Counted from the stretch's first letter, positions 16,770 through 25,993 are shown. The stretch: DNA of 64,000 nt from Vreelandella hamiltonii (GCF_014651775.1 NZ_BMXN01000005.1:1-64000), one strand, 5' to 3'. The notes: a model not told the origin generated them from the letters alone. A program made the numbers and translations.

Positions 16770-17669
16770 ATGTTCAACGCTCAATACTTTCGTACCTTTA
16801 TCACACTGGTGGAAACGGGCAGTTTCACGCGCACCGCGCGACGCCTGGAGATGACGCAGCCGGGCGTCAGCCAGCACGTCAGAAAGCTGGAAACCTATCT
16901 GGATAAAGCGCTGATCGAGCGTCACGGGCGCAGTTTTACGCTGACCGAGTCTGGTCGTCGCGCTTACGACTATGCGTTGAAGCTGTTCGCCGAACATGAG
17001 CAGTTCAGGCATGGTCTGGACGATGATTCGCTGGATAGCGGCGAGTGCCGCATTGCCTCTCCTGGCAGCGTCGGGCTGATGTTCTACCCCTACATCCTGG
17101 GGCAGCAGCAGATGCACCCCAGCCTGACCGTCAACTACAGCTTTGCCTTCAATCATGAAATCGTCAACGACCTGTTGGAAGGGCGTTACGATATCGGCAT
17201 CGTCACCGAGCAGCTCAACCATACCGAGCTTGCCTGCACCGTCTGGCACAAGGAGCCTCTGTGCCTGGTGGTACCCGCCGACTTCGCGGGCAGTACCCTG
17301 GCCGAACTGATGGGGTTGGGCTTCATCAATTACTACGATGGCATCAATCACGCCAACGCGCTGCTACGGGCCAACTTCCCCGACGAGTTCCGCTCCATGA
17401 CGCATTTTCGCCATCAGGGGTTTACCAACGAAGTCAGCATGGTGCTGGACGCCGTGGCCCGGGGGCTCGGCTTTACCGTCGTGTCACGGCTGGTATTGGA
17501 AACTTCTCCCTGGCAGCGCCAGGTGAAGCCGCTGCCACTGTCGCAGGTCATTCACGAAGTGCTCTATCTGCTGCGGCGCAAGGATTCCGTGTTGCCCAAG
17601 CGTTACGAGAAGCTGCTCAAGGGCTTCCATGATCAGCGGCTACAAGAAACGACGCCTCTGGAACCCTGA
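16770..17669 (+). CDS. LysR-family transcriptional regulator
   Basis: Of 299 residues, the winged HTH is at residues 2-60 (FRTFITLVETGSFTRTARRL, MTQPGVSQHVRKLE) and the periplasmic-binding-like effector domain at about 90-290. It is divergent from ppnN, 215 bp apart, and convergent with gcvP, whose last base lies 33 bp past its stop. The effector pocket gives no clue to the ligand. LysR proteins usually act on a divergent gene, so ppnN is one possible target. Confidence 0.88.
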   Translation: MFNAQYFRTFITLVETGSFTRTARRLEMTQPGVSQHVRKLETYLDKALIERHGRSFTLTESGRRAYDYALKLFAEHEQFRHGLDDDSLDSGECRIASPGSVGLMFYPYILGQQQMHPSLTVNYSFAFNHEIVNDLLEGRYDIGIVTEQLNHTELACTVWHKEPLCLVVPADFAGSTLAELMGLGFINYYDGINHANALLRANFPDEFRSMTHFRHQGFTNEVSMVLDAVARGLGFTVVSRLVLETSPWQRQVKPLPLSQVIHEVLYLLRRKDSVLPKRYEKLLKGFHDQRLQETTPLEP

Positions 17670-17686
17670 ACAGGGCCCAGAGGCGT
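17652..17686. terminator. Long hairpin between lysR and gcvP
   Basis: Perfect 10-bp outer arms (17652-17661 and 17677-17686) enclose an inner CCCTG-AA-CAGGG stem. The hairpin spans the lysR stop codon and ends 16 bp before the end of the converging gcvP. No T-run follows on either strand. Confidence 0.5.
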
Positions 17687-17701
17687 GTGAGGGGGGCTTG
17701 C

Positions 17702-20593
17702 CTAGCGGCGGTATTCGTCAATGCTGGGGCACGAGCACACCAGTTGGCGATCACCAAAGACGTTATCCACTCGGTTGACCGACGGCCAGTACTTGGCGGC
17801 GGCGACGGCTTCGCTGGGGAAAGCCCCTAGCTGGCGGTCATAGGGGCGCTGCCAGTCGCTGTCCATGACGTCGGCCTGGGTATGCGGCGCATTGACCAGC
17901 GGGTTGTTGTCCAGCGGCCACTCTCCATTCTCGACGCGCGCGATCTCTTCACGAATGGCAATCATCGCGTCGCAGAAGCGGTCGATCTCGTAGAGTGATT
18001 CGGACTCGGTAGGCTCGATCATCAGCGTGCCGGGTACCGGGAAGGACATGGTCGGCGCATGGAAGCCATAGTCCATCAGTCGCTTGGCGATATCTTCTTC
18101 ACTGATACCCGAGGCGCTCTTGAGCGGGCGGATGTCGATGATGCACTCGTGGGCCACATAGCCGTTCTGGCCGCGATAGAGAATCGGGTAGGACGGCGCC
18201 AGCCGTTTGGCGATGTAGTTGGCGTTGAGAATGGCGATCTCCGTTGCCTCGCGCAGCCCCCGCGCGCCCATCATTTTGATGTACGCCCAGGAGATGGGCA
18301 GGATCGAGGCGCTGCCAAAGGCGGCAGCAGAGACTGCGCCACCGGGCTGTACGCCATCGATGGGCGTGACCACGTGGTTGGAAACGTAAGGGGCCAGATG
18401 CGCCTTGACGCCAATGGGGCCCATGCCCGGACCGCCACCCCCGTGAGGAATGCAGAAGGTCTTGTGCAGGTTGAGGTGCGATACATCCCCGCCGAAGTCG
18501 CCTGGGCGTGTCAGTCCCACCTGGGCGTTCATGTTGGCACCATCCACGTAGACCTGGCCGCCGTGCTGGTGAATCACCTCACACATCTGACGAACGTGGG
18601 ACTCGAACACGCCGTGGGTAGACGGGTAGGTGATCATCACCGCCGAGAGCCGCTCGCTGTACTGCTCGGCCTTCTGGGTCAGGTCGGTCAGGTCGATGTT
18701 GCCGTTGGCGTCGCACTCGACCACCACCACCTCCATGCTCAGCATGGCGGCAGATGCCGGGTTGGTGCCGTGGGCAGAGCTCGGAATCAGACACACATCC
18801 CGGTGGGCTTCGCCTTGGGCGGCCTGGTAGCGGCGAATGGCCAGCAGGCCGGCATATTCGCCCTGAGCGCCAGAGTTGGGCTGCATGGAGATATGGTCAT
18901 AGCCGGTCACTTCCACCAGGAAAGCGGCCAGCTCGTCAATCATCTGATGATAGCCCGCCACCTGGTCGCGAGGCGCGAAGGGGTGCAGATGCGCGAAGGC
19001 AGGCCAAGAGACCGGAATCATCTCGCTGGTGGCGTTGAGCTTCATGGTGCATGAGCCCAGCGGAATCATGGCATGGGCCAGGGAGAGGTCCTTGTTCTCC
19101 AGGCGTTTCAGGTAGCGCAGCATTTCGGTTTCGCTGCGGTAGCGCGTGAACGTCGGATGGCTCAGGAAGTCGCTTTCCCGCTGGTACTCTGCCGGAATAC
19201 CTGCCAGCTTGCCTTCCACCACTTGCTCGTCGAGGGCGGCGACGGAAAGACCGTGCTCATCGCCGAGCAGGACATCGAACAGGGTCGCGACGTCATGGGC
19301 CGTCGTGGTTTCATCGAGGCTGATGCCGACATCGCCATTGGCGAAATAGTGCAGGTTGATGTCATGGGTCATGGCGCGGCCATGAATCTTGCCTGCATCG
19401 ACCTGGGTAAGGCGCAGCGTATCAAACCAGCTATCGTTGGCCAGCTGCACACCCGCCTGTTGCAGGCCGGTGGCCAGCAGGGTGGTCAGACGGTGAACGC
19501 GGCCAGCGATTTTGCGCAGCCCCTCGGCACCGTGATAAGTGGCATAGAAACCGGCAATGTTGGCCAGCAGCGCCTGGGCGGTACAAATGTTGGAAGTGGC
19601 CTTCTCGCGACGAATGTGCTGTTCGCGGGTCTGCATGGCCATGCGCAGCGCGGTCTTGCCACGGCTGTCTTTTGAAACGCCGATGATGCGGCCCGGAATG
19701 GAGCGCTTGAGCTTGTCGGAGGTGGCAAAAAACGCCGCGTGAGGGCCACCGAAGCCCATGGGTACGCCAAAGCGCTGCGAACTGCCCACCACGATGTCGG
19801 CACCAAAGATACCGGGCTCTTTCAGCAGTACCAGGCTCAGCAGATCCGTGGCGACACAGGTCATGATGCCGTTCTGCTGGGCCTTGGCGAGTAGCGGGGC
19901 GAGGTCGGTGATGTTGCCGCTGGCGGACGGGTACTGAACCAGCGCGCCGAACACCTCCTCGTCTGCCAGTTGCTCCGCCGGTGCAATCTTCAGTTCGAAG
20001 CCAAAGAATTCCGCGCGGGTCCTGATGACGTCCAGGGTTTGCGGGAAGACGTCTTCGGCCACGAAAAAGGTGTTGGACTTGCTCTTCTTGTTGCCGCGTT
20101 TGCACAGCGCCATGGCCTCGGCGGCGGCGGTGGCCTCATCCAGCAGGGAAGCGTTGGCAAGTTCCATGCCGGTGAGATCCATGACCACCTGCTGGAAATT
20201 CAGCAGACCTTCCAGGCGCCCCTGAGAAATCTCGGGCTGGTAAGGCGTGTAGGCGGTGTACCAGCCTGGGTTTTCCAGCACGTTACGCTGGATCACGGCG
20301 GGCATATGAGTGTTGTAATAACCCTGGCCAATGTAGCTTTTGGCCACGCGGTTTTGGCGTGCCAGCTGGCTCAGGTAATCCAGGGCTTCTGCTTCACTGC
20401 GGGGGGGGGCCAGTGCCAGTTCGCGGCCCAAGCGAATATCGCTTGGCACGGTCTGCTCGATCAGATCTTCCATACGCTGCAAATCGAGCGCTTTTAGCAT
20501 GGTGGCGACATCGTCGGGGCTAGGCCCGTTATGGCGTTTGATAAAAGCATCGTGGTCGGCCAGTTCGGCCAAACGGCGTGTTTCAAAAGGCAT
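17702..20593 (-). CDS. gcvP: Glycine dehydrogenase (decarboxylating), P-protein
   Basis: Pyridoxal-phosphate enzyme that decarboxylates glycine and passes the aminomethyl group to lipoyl-GcvH. The 963-residue protein is the single-chain form, with two homologous halves (about 1-450 and 460-963). The PLP-lysine motif [20 protein letters not shown] is in the second half (about residues 708-727). Codons 62-65 hold a run of nine C on the coding strand (20401-20409). It lies 165 bp after gcvH; hairpins occupy the gap, so the ratio of the two products may be set there. Confidence 0.97.
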   Translation of the reverse strand: MPFETRRLAELADHDAFIKRHNGPSPDDVATMLKALDLQRMEDLIEQTVPSDIRLGRELALAPPRSEAEALDYLSQLARQNRVAKSYIGQGYYNTHMPAVIQRNVLENPGWYTAYTPYQPEISQGRLEGLLNFQQVVMDLTGMELANASLLDEATAAAEAMALCKRGNKKSKSNTFFVAEDVFPQTLDVIRTRAEFFGFELKIAPAEQLADEEVFGALVQYPSASGNITDLAPLLAKAQQNGIMTCVATDLLSLVLLKEPGIFGADIVVGSSQRFGVPMGFGGPHAAFFATSDKLKRSIPGRIIGVSKDSRGKTALRMAMQTREQHIRREKATSNICTAQALLANIAGFYATYHGAEGLRKIAGRVHRLTTLLATGLQQAGVQLANDSWFDTLRLTQVDAGKIHGRAMTHDINLHYFANGDVGISLDETTTAHDVATLFDVLLGDEHGLSVAALDEQVVEGKLAGIPAEYQRESDFLSHPTFTRYRSETEMLRYLKRLENKDLSLAHAMIPLGSCTMKLNATSEMIPVSWPAFAHLHPFAPRDQVAGYHQMIDELAAFLVEVTGYDHISMQPNSGAQGEYAGLLAIRRYQAAQGEAHRDVCLIPSSAHGTNPASAAMLSMEVVVVECDANGNIDLTDLTQKAEQYSERLSAVMITYPSTHGVFESHVRQMCEVIHQHGGQVYVDGANMNAQVGLTRPGDFGGDVSHLNLHKTFCIPHGGGGPGMGPIGVKAHLAPYVSNHVVTPIDGVQPGGAVSAAAFGSASILPISWAYIKMMGARGLREATEIAILNANYIAKRLAPSYPILYRGQNGYVAHECIIDIRPLKSASGISEEDIAKRLMDYGFHAPTMSFPVPGTLMIEPTESESLYEIDRFCDAMIAIREEIARVENGEWPLDNNPLVNAPHTQADVMDSDWQRPYDRQLGAFPSEAVAAAKYWPSVNRVDNVFGDRQLVCSCPSIDEYRR

Positions 20594-20719
20594 GGGAAGG
20601 TTCCGAACGTGATGAGTAAACCGTGGGGGCTCAGGGCAGCCTGTTCTGCGTGGCTGTGGTGCCGCTCGTACAACCCGTGGGAGGTTGTGCGGCCGCGTGA
20701 TGCATCAGGGTGTTAACGT

Positions 20720-20745
20720 GAACGCCTGCACGGAGGCAGGCGTTC
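20720..20745 (-). terminator. Hairpin between gcvH and gcvP
   Basis: GAACGCCTGC (20720-20729) and GCAGGCGTTC (20736-20745) form a perfect 10-bp stem just after the gcvH stop. No T-run follows on the minus strand. A second weaker stem (ACAACC/GGTTGT with GC-rich flanks, about 20663-20693) lies closer to gcvP. These may attenuate or stabilise the gcvH message. Confidence 0.5.
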
Positions 20746-20758
20746 GGGTGAAGCAGAA

Positions 20759-21148
20759 TCAATCGTCGGTGCTGAGCGACGCCTGGTAGGCATCGGCATC
20801 CAGCAGGCCTTCCAGGGCCTGACCGTCAACGCGTACCTTCATGATCCAGCCACCTTCGTAAGGGGCTTCATTGACTGTTTCAGGCGCATCTTCCAGCGCT
20901 TCATTGACCTCGATCACTTCGCCATCCACCGGCGAGTAGAGATCAGAAGCAGCCTTGACCGATTCGATCACGCCAAACTCTTTGCCCTTGCTGAGGCTCT
21001 GACCGACCTCCGGCAGCTCGACGAAGACCACATCGCCGAGCGCTTGTTGGGCGTGGTCGGTAATGCCGACGGTAACGGTACCGTCCTGATGATCCAGTAC
21101 CCATTCGTGGCTGGCAGCGTAGCGCAAATTAGCTGGAAGATTGCTCAT
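20759..21148 (-). CDS. gcvH: Glycine cleavage system lipoyl carrier, H-protein
   Basis: Carries the aminomethyl intermediate from GcvP to GcvT on a lipoyl-lysine arm. The 129-residue product starts at 21148, with AAGGGAA upstream; the longer frame to 21187 has no such site. The lipoylation motif is [20 protein letters not shown] with Lys65. It is the first gene of the gcvH-gcvP unit and has a promoter overlapped by a palindrome at 21258-21279. Confidence 0.97.
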   Translation of the reverse strand: MSNLPANLRYAASHEWVLDHQDGTVTVGITDHAQQALGDVVFVELPEVGQSLSKGKEFGVIESVKAASDLYSPVDGEVIEVNEALEDAPETVNEAPYEGGWIMKVRVDGQALEGLLDADAYQASLSTDD

Positions 21149-21174
21149 GAAGGTTCCCTTGTTAAACAGTGGAG

Positions 21175-21205
21175 TGAACGACAGCATACTAGCGTTTGTC
21201 GTTCA
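21175..21205. promoter_or_regulatory. Inverted repeat in the gcvH leader
   Basis: TGAACGACA (21175-21183) and TGTCGTTCA (21197-21205) are perfect 9-bp arms around 13 bp. It lies 27-57 bp upstream of the gcvH start, inside the predicted leader, so it could be a protein site or an RNA stem. Confidence 0.45.
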
Positions 21206-21250
21206 GCTTGGCGACTGTTGGGCACGGGCTGTCTGGCGTGCCATGAGCGT

Positions 21251-21279
21251 ATGGTACCTTGTTTCCGATTGGAAACAAG
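21251..21279 (-). promoter_or_regulatory. gcvH promoter overlapped by a palindromic operator
   Basis: CTTGTTTCC (21258-21266) and GGAAACAAG (21271-21279) are perfect arms around GATT. On the minus strand the same bases give TTGTTT as -35 (21273-21278) and, after 16 bp, TACCAT as -10 (21251-21256). A protein on the palindrome would cover the -35 and spacer, so repression is the simplest reading. GTTTCC-N4-GGAAAC resembles XRE-type dimer sites, but no such regulator is in the window. Confidence 0.5.
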
Positions 21280-21518
21280 TTTCTCTTGAGTGTCAAAATG
21301 AGAAAAAATGCATGTCATTCACGGCATGGCAAGGCAGGCTGGTTTTCCAAAAAAAGAGGCTTTCTCTGCCTTTTGGCGACATGACCATGGATGTACACCA
21401 GTAAAATGGTATAAAACATGCCAATCTTGCGTTTTTCCAGCGTGTAGTCAGCGCTATGGTAGGCATGCGTGAGGGTGTTCTTCCGTGAGCGTCATGGGTG
21501 GGAGAGCGACAGGACCTT

Positions 21519-21552
21519 TATAATAAATTTACTAATCCTTCGGTTAAGGAGA
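21519..21552 (+). promoter_or_regulatory. Symporter -10 box and hairpin over its ribosome site
   Basis: A perfect TATAAT (21519-21524) lacks a recognisable -35. The short leader after it forms TCCTT-CGGTT-AAGGA, so the Shine-Dalgarno sequence AAGGAG (21546-21551) is paired within the stem. This could restrain translation. Confidence 0.4.
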
Positions 21553-21557
21553 GTCGT

Positions 21558-22961
21558 GTGGAAATGTTGACGAGCCTATTGGGCGCAATTAACGGCGTGG
21601 TGTGGGGGCCGTTGATGCTGGTGTTGCTGCTGGGGGTGGGTATCTACCTGCAAATTGGCTTGAAACTGATGCCGATACGCAAGCTCGGCATGGGTTTCAA
21701 GCTAATGTGGCAAGGCCGCGATGTAAAACCTGCCGACAAGAGCGCTTCGAAAGCCAGCGATGAAGGCGAGATTTCGCCTTTCAATGCGCTGATGACGGCG
21801 CTCTCTGCCACCATTGGCACAGGTAACATTGCCGGTGTCGCGACGGCCATCGCGCTGGGTGGCCCAGGTGCGGTTTTCTGGATGTGGATTACTGCGTTAG
21901 TGGGCATGGCGACGAAATTCGCCGAGGCGGTTCTGGCGGTGCGTTACCGTGAAACCGACAGCACCGGTCACCACATTGGTGGGCCGATGTTCTATATCAA
22001 GAACGGCCTGGGCAAGAAGTGGCTATGGCTGGGCGGCCTGTTTTCATTCTTTGGTGCCGTGGCTGCCTTTGGCATTGGTAATACCGTGCAGTCCAACTCG
22101 GTGGCGGATGCCATGGATGCCACCTTTGGCGTGCCCCATTGGCTGACGGGGGTGATCATCATGGTACTGGCCGGGGCGGTGATTCTCGGTGGTATCAAGC
22201 GTATTGCCAAGGTGGCAGGCAAGCTGGTGCCGATCATGGGGATTGCCTATGTCGCCGCCGGGCTGCTGGTACTGATCGTCAATGCCGGACAAATTGGCGA
22301 GGCTTTTGGGCTGATTTTCTACTATGCCTTCAACCCGATTGCCGCTGCCGGTGGCTTTGCCGGTGCTGCCGTCATGGCGGCCATTCGTTTTGGCGTGGCG
22401 CGGGGCATCTTCTCCAACGAAGCGGGCCTCGGTAGTGCGCCCATCGCCCATGCGGCGGCACAGACCCGCAACCCGGTTCGTCAGGGCTTGATCGCCATGC
22501 TGGGTACGTTCATCGACACGATCATCGTGTGTACCATCACCGCGCTGGTCATTCTGACCTCTACGGTATGGATCGATGGCGAAGCAGGGGCCTCTCTGAC
22601 CGCGCTCTCCTTCGATGCGGCCTTGCCGGGCTTTGGTAATCAGATCGTGGCCGTGGCGCTGGCCATCTTTGCCTTTACCACCATTCTGGGCTGGTCGTTC
22701 TACGGCGAGAAGTGCTGCCAGTTCCTGTTTGGCACGCGCTCCATCATGCTGTACCGCGTGCTGTTCGTCTTGGCCATCCCGCTGGGTGCCATCGCGCAGC
22801 TGGGCTTCATCTGGCTGATGGCCGATACCTTCAACGCGATGATGGCCATTCCCAACCTGATTGCGCTGGCGCTGCTGTCGCCGGTTGTGTTTAAACTCAC
22901 TCGGGATTATTTTGCGGGTAAGGACATCCTGCCGGGTGAAGCCCTGGATCACGATAAATAA
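21558..22961 (+). CDS. Sodium:alanine/glycine symporter (AGCS family)
   Basis: Inner-membrane symporter of about 467 residues with eleven hydrophobic segments and the AGCS motifs SATIGTGNIAGVATAI (about 80-95) and ARGIFSNEAGLGSAPIAHA (about 277-295). The GTG at 21558 is preferred because AAGGAG lies six bases upstream; the ATG at 21564 is the alternative. It lies just upstream of gcvT and divergent from gcvH-gcvP, which points to glycine (with Na+ in a halophile) as its substrate. A terminator at 23000-23032 separates it from gcvT. Confidence 0.92.
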   Translation: MEMLTSLLGAINGVVWGPLMLVLLLGVGIYLQIGLKLMPIRKLGMGFKLMWQGRDVKPADKSASKASDEGEISPFNALMTALSATIGTGNIAGVATAIALGGPGAVFWMWITALVGMATKFAEAVLAVRYRETDSTGHHIGGPMFYIKNGLGKKWLWLGGLFSFFGAVAAFGIGNTVQSNSVADAMDATFGVPHWLTGVIIMVLAGAVILGGIKRIAKVAGKLVPIMGIAYVAAGLLVLIVNAGQIGEAFGLIFYYAFNPIAAAGGFAGAAVMAAIRFGVARGIFSNEAGLGSAPIAHAAAQTRNPVRQGLIAMLGTFIDTIIVCTITALVILTSTVWIDGEAGASLTALSFDAALPGFGNQIVAVALAIFAFTTILGWSFYGEKCCQFLFGTRSIMLYRVLFVLAIPLGAIAQLGFIWLMADTFNAMMAIPNLIALALLSPVVFKLTRDYFAGKDILPGEALDHDK

Positions 22962-22999
22962 GCGCCTTTCACAGGCGGGAAGATAAGATCCATCAGAGC

Positions 23000-23032
23000 C
23001 GGGAAGCCTTTAAGGCTTCCCGTTTCTCTTTT
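23000..23032 (+). terminator. Rho-independent terminator before gcvT
   Basis: CGGGAAGCCTT (23000-23010) pairs with AAGGCTTCCCG (23011-23021 region, 2-nt loop) and is followed by TTTCTCTTTT. It sits between the symporter and gcvT, so gcvT may depend on read-through or a weak promoter here. Confidence 0.85.
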
Positions 23033-23049
23033 GACCATTGAGGAAACCC

Positions 23050-24162
23050 ATGACCGAACTTAAACGTACGCCGCTGCATTCACTGCACACCCAGCTAGGC
23101 GCGAAAATGGTGCCCTTTGCGGGCTACGAGATGCCCGTACAGTACCCGTTGGGGGTGAAAAAGGAGCACGAGCATACGCGCCAGCAGTGCGGCCTGTTTG
23201 ACGTATCGCACATGGGGCAGATTCTGGTGTCCGGCGACGGTGTGGCAGACGCGCTGGAGACGTTGATTCCCGCCGATCTGGTGGGGCTGAAGGTCGGCCA
23301 GCAGCGCTATGGCCTGTTTACCGGGACCGAGGGCGGAATCATCGATGACCTGATGGTGGTGAATGCCGGAGATCACTTCTATCTGGTGGTCAATGCGGCC
23401 TGCAAGGATCAGGATATTGCTCATCTACGCACCAACCTGGGTTCTACTCACCAGATCGATGTGCTGGATCGAGGTTTGCTGGCGCTGCAAGGGCCCCAGG
23501 CGCGTGATGTCATGCAGCGCCTGTGCCCCGCGGCCTGCGACATGACGTTCATGCAACATGGTCGTTTCAGCCTGGCCGGTCACGAGGTGTGGATCAGCCG
23601 CAGCGGTTATACCGGAGAGGATGGCTTCGAGATTTCCGTGGCCGCAGAGGCGAGCCAGGCGTTGGCCGAAGCGCTACTCGCCGAACCGGAAGTGGAGGCG
23701 ATTGGCCTGGGGGCACGGGATTCCCTGCGCCTTGAGGCGGGACTGTGCCTTTACGGTCACGACATGGACATGACCACCACGCCGGTAGAGGCCAGTTTGA
23801 TCTGGGCCATCGGCAAGCCGCGCCGGCATGGGGGAGAGCGCCCGGCAGGCTTCCCGGGGGCGGATATCATTCTGCATCAGGTGGATGCCAAGGATCATTC
23901 CCGCAAGCGGGTCGGTCTGGTGGGGGAAGGGCGTGCCCCTGTGCGTGAGGGCGTCACGCTGGTGGATGAGTCAGGCCAGGAGATCGGTCAGGTAACCTCC
24001 GGCGGGTTTGGCCCCAGCGTCGGCAAGCCCGTGGCCATGGGCTACGTGGAACGGCAATGGGAAGCGCCGGGCACGACGGTGTTTGCGCTGGTTCGGGGTA
24101 AATCGCTGCCCATGACGGTCACGCCAATGCCTTTCGTGGAACCAGGCTACTATCGAGGGTGA
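23050..24162 (+). CDS. gcvT: Aminomethyltransferase, glycine cleavage T-protein
   Basis: Transfers the methylene group from aminomethyl-GcvH to tetrahydrofolate, releasing ammonia. The 370-residue protein starts at the ATG at 23050, with GAGGAAA upstream. Folate-site features are present: FDVSHMGQ (about 52-59), GLLALQGPQA and SRSGYTGEDGFEI (about 185-197), and GLGARDSLRLEAGLCLYG. It is on the opposite strand from gcvH-gcvP, with the symporter between, so the three-gene system is split into two divergent transcripts. Confidence 0.96.
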   Translation: MTELKRTPLHSLHTQLGAKMVPFAGYEMPVQYPLGVKKEHEHTRQQCGLFDVSHMGQILVSGDGVADALETLIPADLVGLKVGQQRYGLFTGTEGGIIDDLMVVNAGDHFYLVVNAACKDQDIAHLRTNLGSTHQIDVLDRGLLALQGPQARDVMQRLCPAACDMTFMQHGRFSLAGHEVWISRSGYTGEDGFEISVAAEASQALAEALLAEPEVEAIGLGARDSLRLEAGLCLYGHDMDMTTTPVEASLIWAIGKPRRHGGERPAGFPGADIILHQVDAKDHSRKRVGLVGEGRAPVREGVTLVDESGQEIGQVTSGGFGPSVGKPVAMGYVERQWEAPGTTVFALVRGKSLPMTVTPMPFVEPGYYRG

Positions 24163-24173
24163 GGTACTTCTGT

Positions 24174-24199
24174 GCAAGCCCCCAAAAGCGGGGGCTTGC
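24174..24199. terminator. Bidirectional hairpin between gcvT and the LysM gene
   Basis: GCAAGCCCCC (24174-24183) and GGGGGCTTGC (24190-24199) are perfect arms with loop AAAAGC, between converging genes. It lacks a long T-run. Confidence 0.6.
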
Positions 24200-24209
24200 T
24201 CGATACCTT

Positions 24210-25175
24210 CTATCTCAACACCTGTCGCGGGTCGATGGGCTTGCCGCCCTGGCGCAGGTCGAAGAGCAGATCATAGCGCTGCGTCGAGGCGCTTTGGCCA
24301 ACTTCGCACAAGGCATCGCCAGTGCTGACCTGCTGGCCGACGTTGACCAGCAGCCGCTCGCAAAGCGCATAGACGCTTTGCAGGTTGTCTGCATGATGTA
24401 CGATCACCACCTCACCCAACTGGCGCATGCCATCGGCAAAGCGCACTTCTCCAGGCGCCACGGCCTTGGCCTTGGCACCAGCCTGGGTGGCCAGCAACAT
24501 CGGTTGCAGCGTGCCACGGCTATCGGCACCAAAGCGCCGCACGACCCGGTAATCTTCCAGTGGCCATGGCCAACGGCGTGCCGAGGCGGGCAGGCTGGCG
24601 CTGGGCGTTGCCGCAGGCGTCGCGGGTGCTGCCGATGAGCCGCTCGACCCGCCACTGCTGGCTGCAACGGCTCTGCCACTGCCGCTCAACGGTACGCTGA
24701 TGATCTGGCCCACCCGCAATGCGGTAGCGGGGGTGCCGGGGTTGGCGCTCTGGATCCTTCCTGTGGTCGTGCCGAAATGGCGTGCAATGCCAGAATAGGT
24801 ATCACCAGCGCGTACCTGATAGCGGTAAGGTCCGCCTGAGGGCGCGCGCTCCTGCTGGGTGGGTATCAACAGCCGTTGGCCGACGTTCAGGCGTCGCGCA
24901 TCGACGCCCGGATTGAAGCGCTCCAAGCGTTCGATGGGGACATTGGCGCGAGCGGCCAACTGCCCCAAGGTGTCTCCGCGGACCACTTCGATCCAGTCAC
25001 CGCTCAACGTGCTGGCGCTGCTGCTTGCTGGGGCGCGTTGGCTGGTTGCGGGGGTCGAGCTGGCACAGCCCGCCAGCAGGCTGACGACCAGGCAAGCGCT
25101 CAACCAGTGCCCTAGTCGTGGTCGCTGAGAGTGTCCAGCAACGCGTCTTTTTCCTGCCACAGTGAATTGATCCAT
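24210..25175 (-). CDS. LysM lipoprotein with degenerate LytM domain (NlpD/EnvC-like)
   Basis: Predicted outer-membrane lipoprotein of about 321 residues. A basic n-region leads to a lipobox (SLLAGC). Two LysM repeats follow (VVRGDTLGQLAARANVPIERL and VRAGDTYSGIARHFGTTTGRI), then a Ser/Ala/Pro linker and a C-terminal M23/LytM domain. In that domain the first zinc motif HxxxD is replaced (near TLQPMLLAT) and HxH reads LLFD, so it should not cut peptidoglycan but, like NlpD or EnvC, could activate an amidase. The start is uncertain (ATG 25175 or GTG 25160); it overlaps the acyltransferase end by 50-64 bp. Confidence 0.82.
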   Translation of the reverse strand: MDQFTVAGKRRVAGHSQRPRLGHWLSACLVVSLLAGCASSTPATSQRAPASSSASTLSGDWIEVVRGDTLGQLAARANVPIERLERFNPGVDARRLNVGQRLLIPTQQERAPSGGPYRYQVRAGDTYSGIARHFGTTTGRIQSANPGTPATALRVGQIISVPLSGSGRAVAASSGGSSGSSAAPATPAATPSASLPASARRWPWPLEDYRVVRRFGADSRGTLQPMLLATQAGAKAKAVAPGEVRFADGMRQLGEVVIVHHADNLQSVYALCERLLVNVGQQVSTGDALCEVGQSASTQRYDLLFDLRQGGKPIDPRQVLR

Positions 25176-25993
25176 GCGTGGAAGCGTTCCTTGTGCTGCG
25201 AATCTTCGTGGTAGTTGGCATTTTGCATCCACTCCGGGATATCAATCTGCCTGGCTTCGAGGGTAATCGGGGCTTCTTTTCCACACAGAAAGCCCATGAA
25301 CGTCGGGGTTGGATTGGTATAGCTGATGGTGACATCAAGGATACCATCCAATTGGTTACCCAGCAGGCTAAGTACTTGCCCGATGCCGCCTGCCTTGGGA
25401 CGCAACAAGTGACGATAAGGGCTTTGCTGTGCATCACGCTTGAGCGGCGTGAAGCGAGTGCCTTCCACAAAATTGAAAATCGAAATGGGGGCGTGCCGTG
25501 CACGGCGGCAAATTCGCTCGGTGGATTCTCTGTCGATCGTGGCCAGCTTTGGGTTTCTGGTAATCTGCTCGCGGGTAAAACGTCGCATGAAAGGAAATTC
25601 CAGCGCCCAGAAAGCCAGCCCCACAATCGGAATCCAGATCAGTTGATGCTTGAGAAAAAAACGCGGCATCGGGATGCGACGATGGAGCGCCATGAACAGA
25701 ATGAAAATATCGGTCCAACTGCGGTGATTGGAAATGACCAGCCACCACTGCTCGGGCGTGAGGTTGTCGGGCACCTGAATGGACACCTGCGGCTTCAACC
25801 ATAGGCGCATCCACCATAGGTTGACGCCTATCCAGTTCAAGGCCACCGCGCACAGCCCCTTCAGCAACCACTCCTTGGCCTTTCGGCCAGGTGCCATTAC
25901 TTTGAGCAGCGTCAGAATAATCAGGGGCACACCCCAAACCAGTGTGTTCAGCGTCAGCAGCAAGATGCTGACACCCCCTTTGATAATTGGCAT
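25112..25993 (-). CDS. 1-acylglycerol-3-phosphate acyltransferase-like protein (YihG type)
   Basis: Membrane-associated acyltransferase of 293 residues. An N-terminal hydrophobic segment is followed by the PlsC motifs NHRSWTDI (HX4D, about 89-96), a PRFFLKHQL segment and FVEGTRFT (EGTR, about 173-180). Overall the order matches E. coli YihG, which acylates lysophospholipid and affects swarming, rather than PlsC itself. It starts 169 bp from the LysR gene and overlaps the NlpD-like gene, so the two are probably translated together. Confidence 0.9.
   Translation of the reverse strand: MPIIKGGVSILLLTLNTLVWGVPLIILTLLKVMAPGRKAKEWLLKGLCAVALNWIGVNLWWMRLWLKPQVSIQVPDNLTPEQWWLVISNHRSWTDIFILFMALHRRIPMPRFFLKHQLIWIPIVGLAFWALEFPFMRRFTREQITRNPKLATIDRESTERICRRARHAPISIFNFVEGTRFTPLKRDAQQSPYRHLLRPKAGGIGQVLSLLGNQLDGILDVTISYTNPTPTFMGFLCGKEAPITLEARQIDIPEWMQNANYHEDSQHKERFHAWINSLWQEKDALLDTLSDHD

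Larger units (their letters stand above)
21149..21557. other. 409-bp divergent control region of the glycine genes
   Basis: It separates gcvH (minus) from the symporter gene (plus). It holds two perfect 9-bp inverted repeats (21175-21205 and 21258-21279), a plausible gcvH promoter, a perfect TATAAT on the plus strand and a hairpin over the symporter's ribosome site. I looked for the tandem glycine-riboswitch core and did not find it. No coding sequence is credible here. Confidence 0.6.

Noticed and set aside
21300..21557. Glycine riboswitch upstream of the symporter
   Set aside because: Neither the conserved GGAGAG...CCGAAGG...CAGG cores nor the tandem aptamer layout could be found; GGGAGAG at about 21500 is an isolated fragment.
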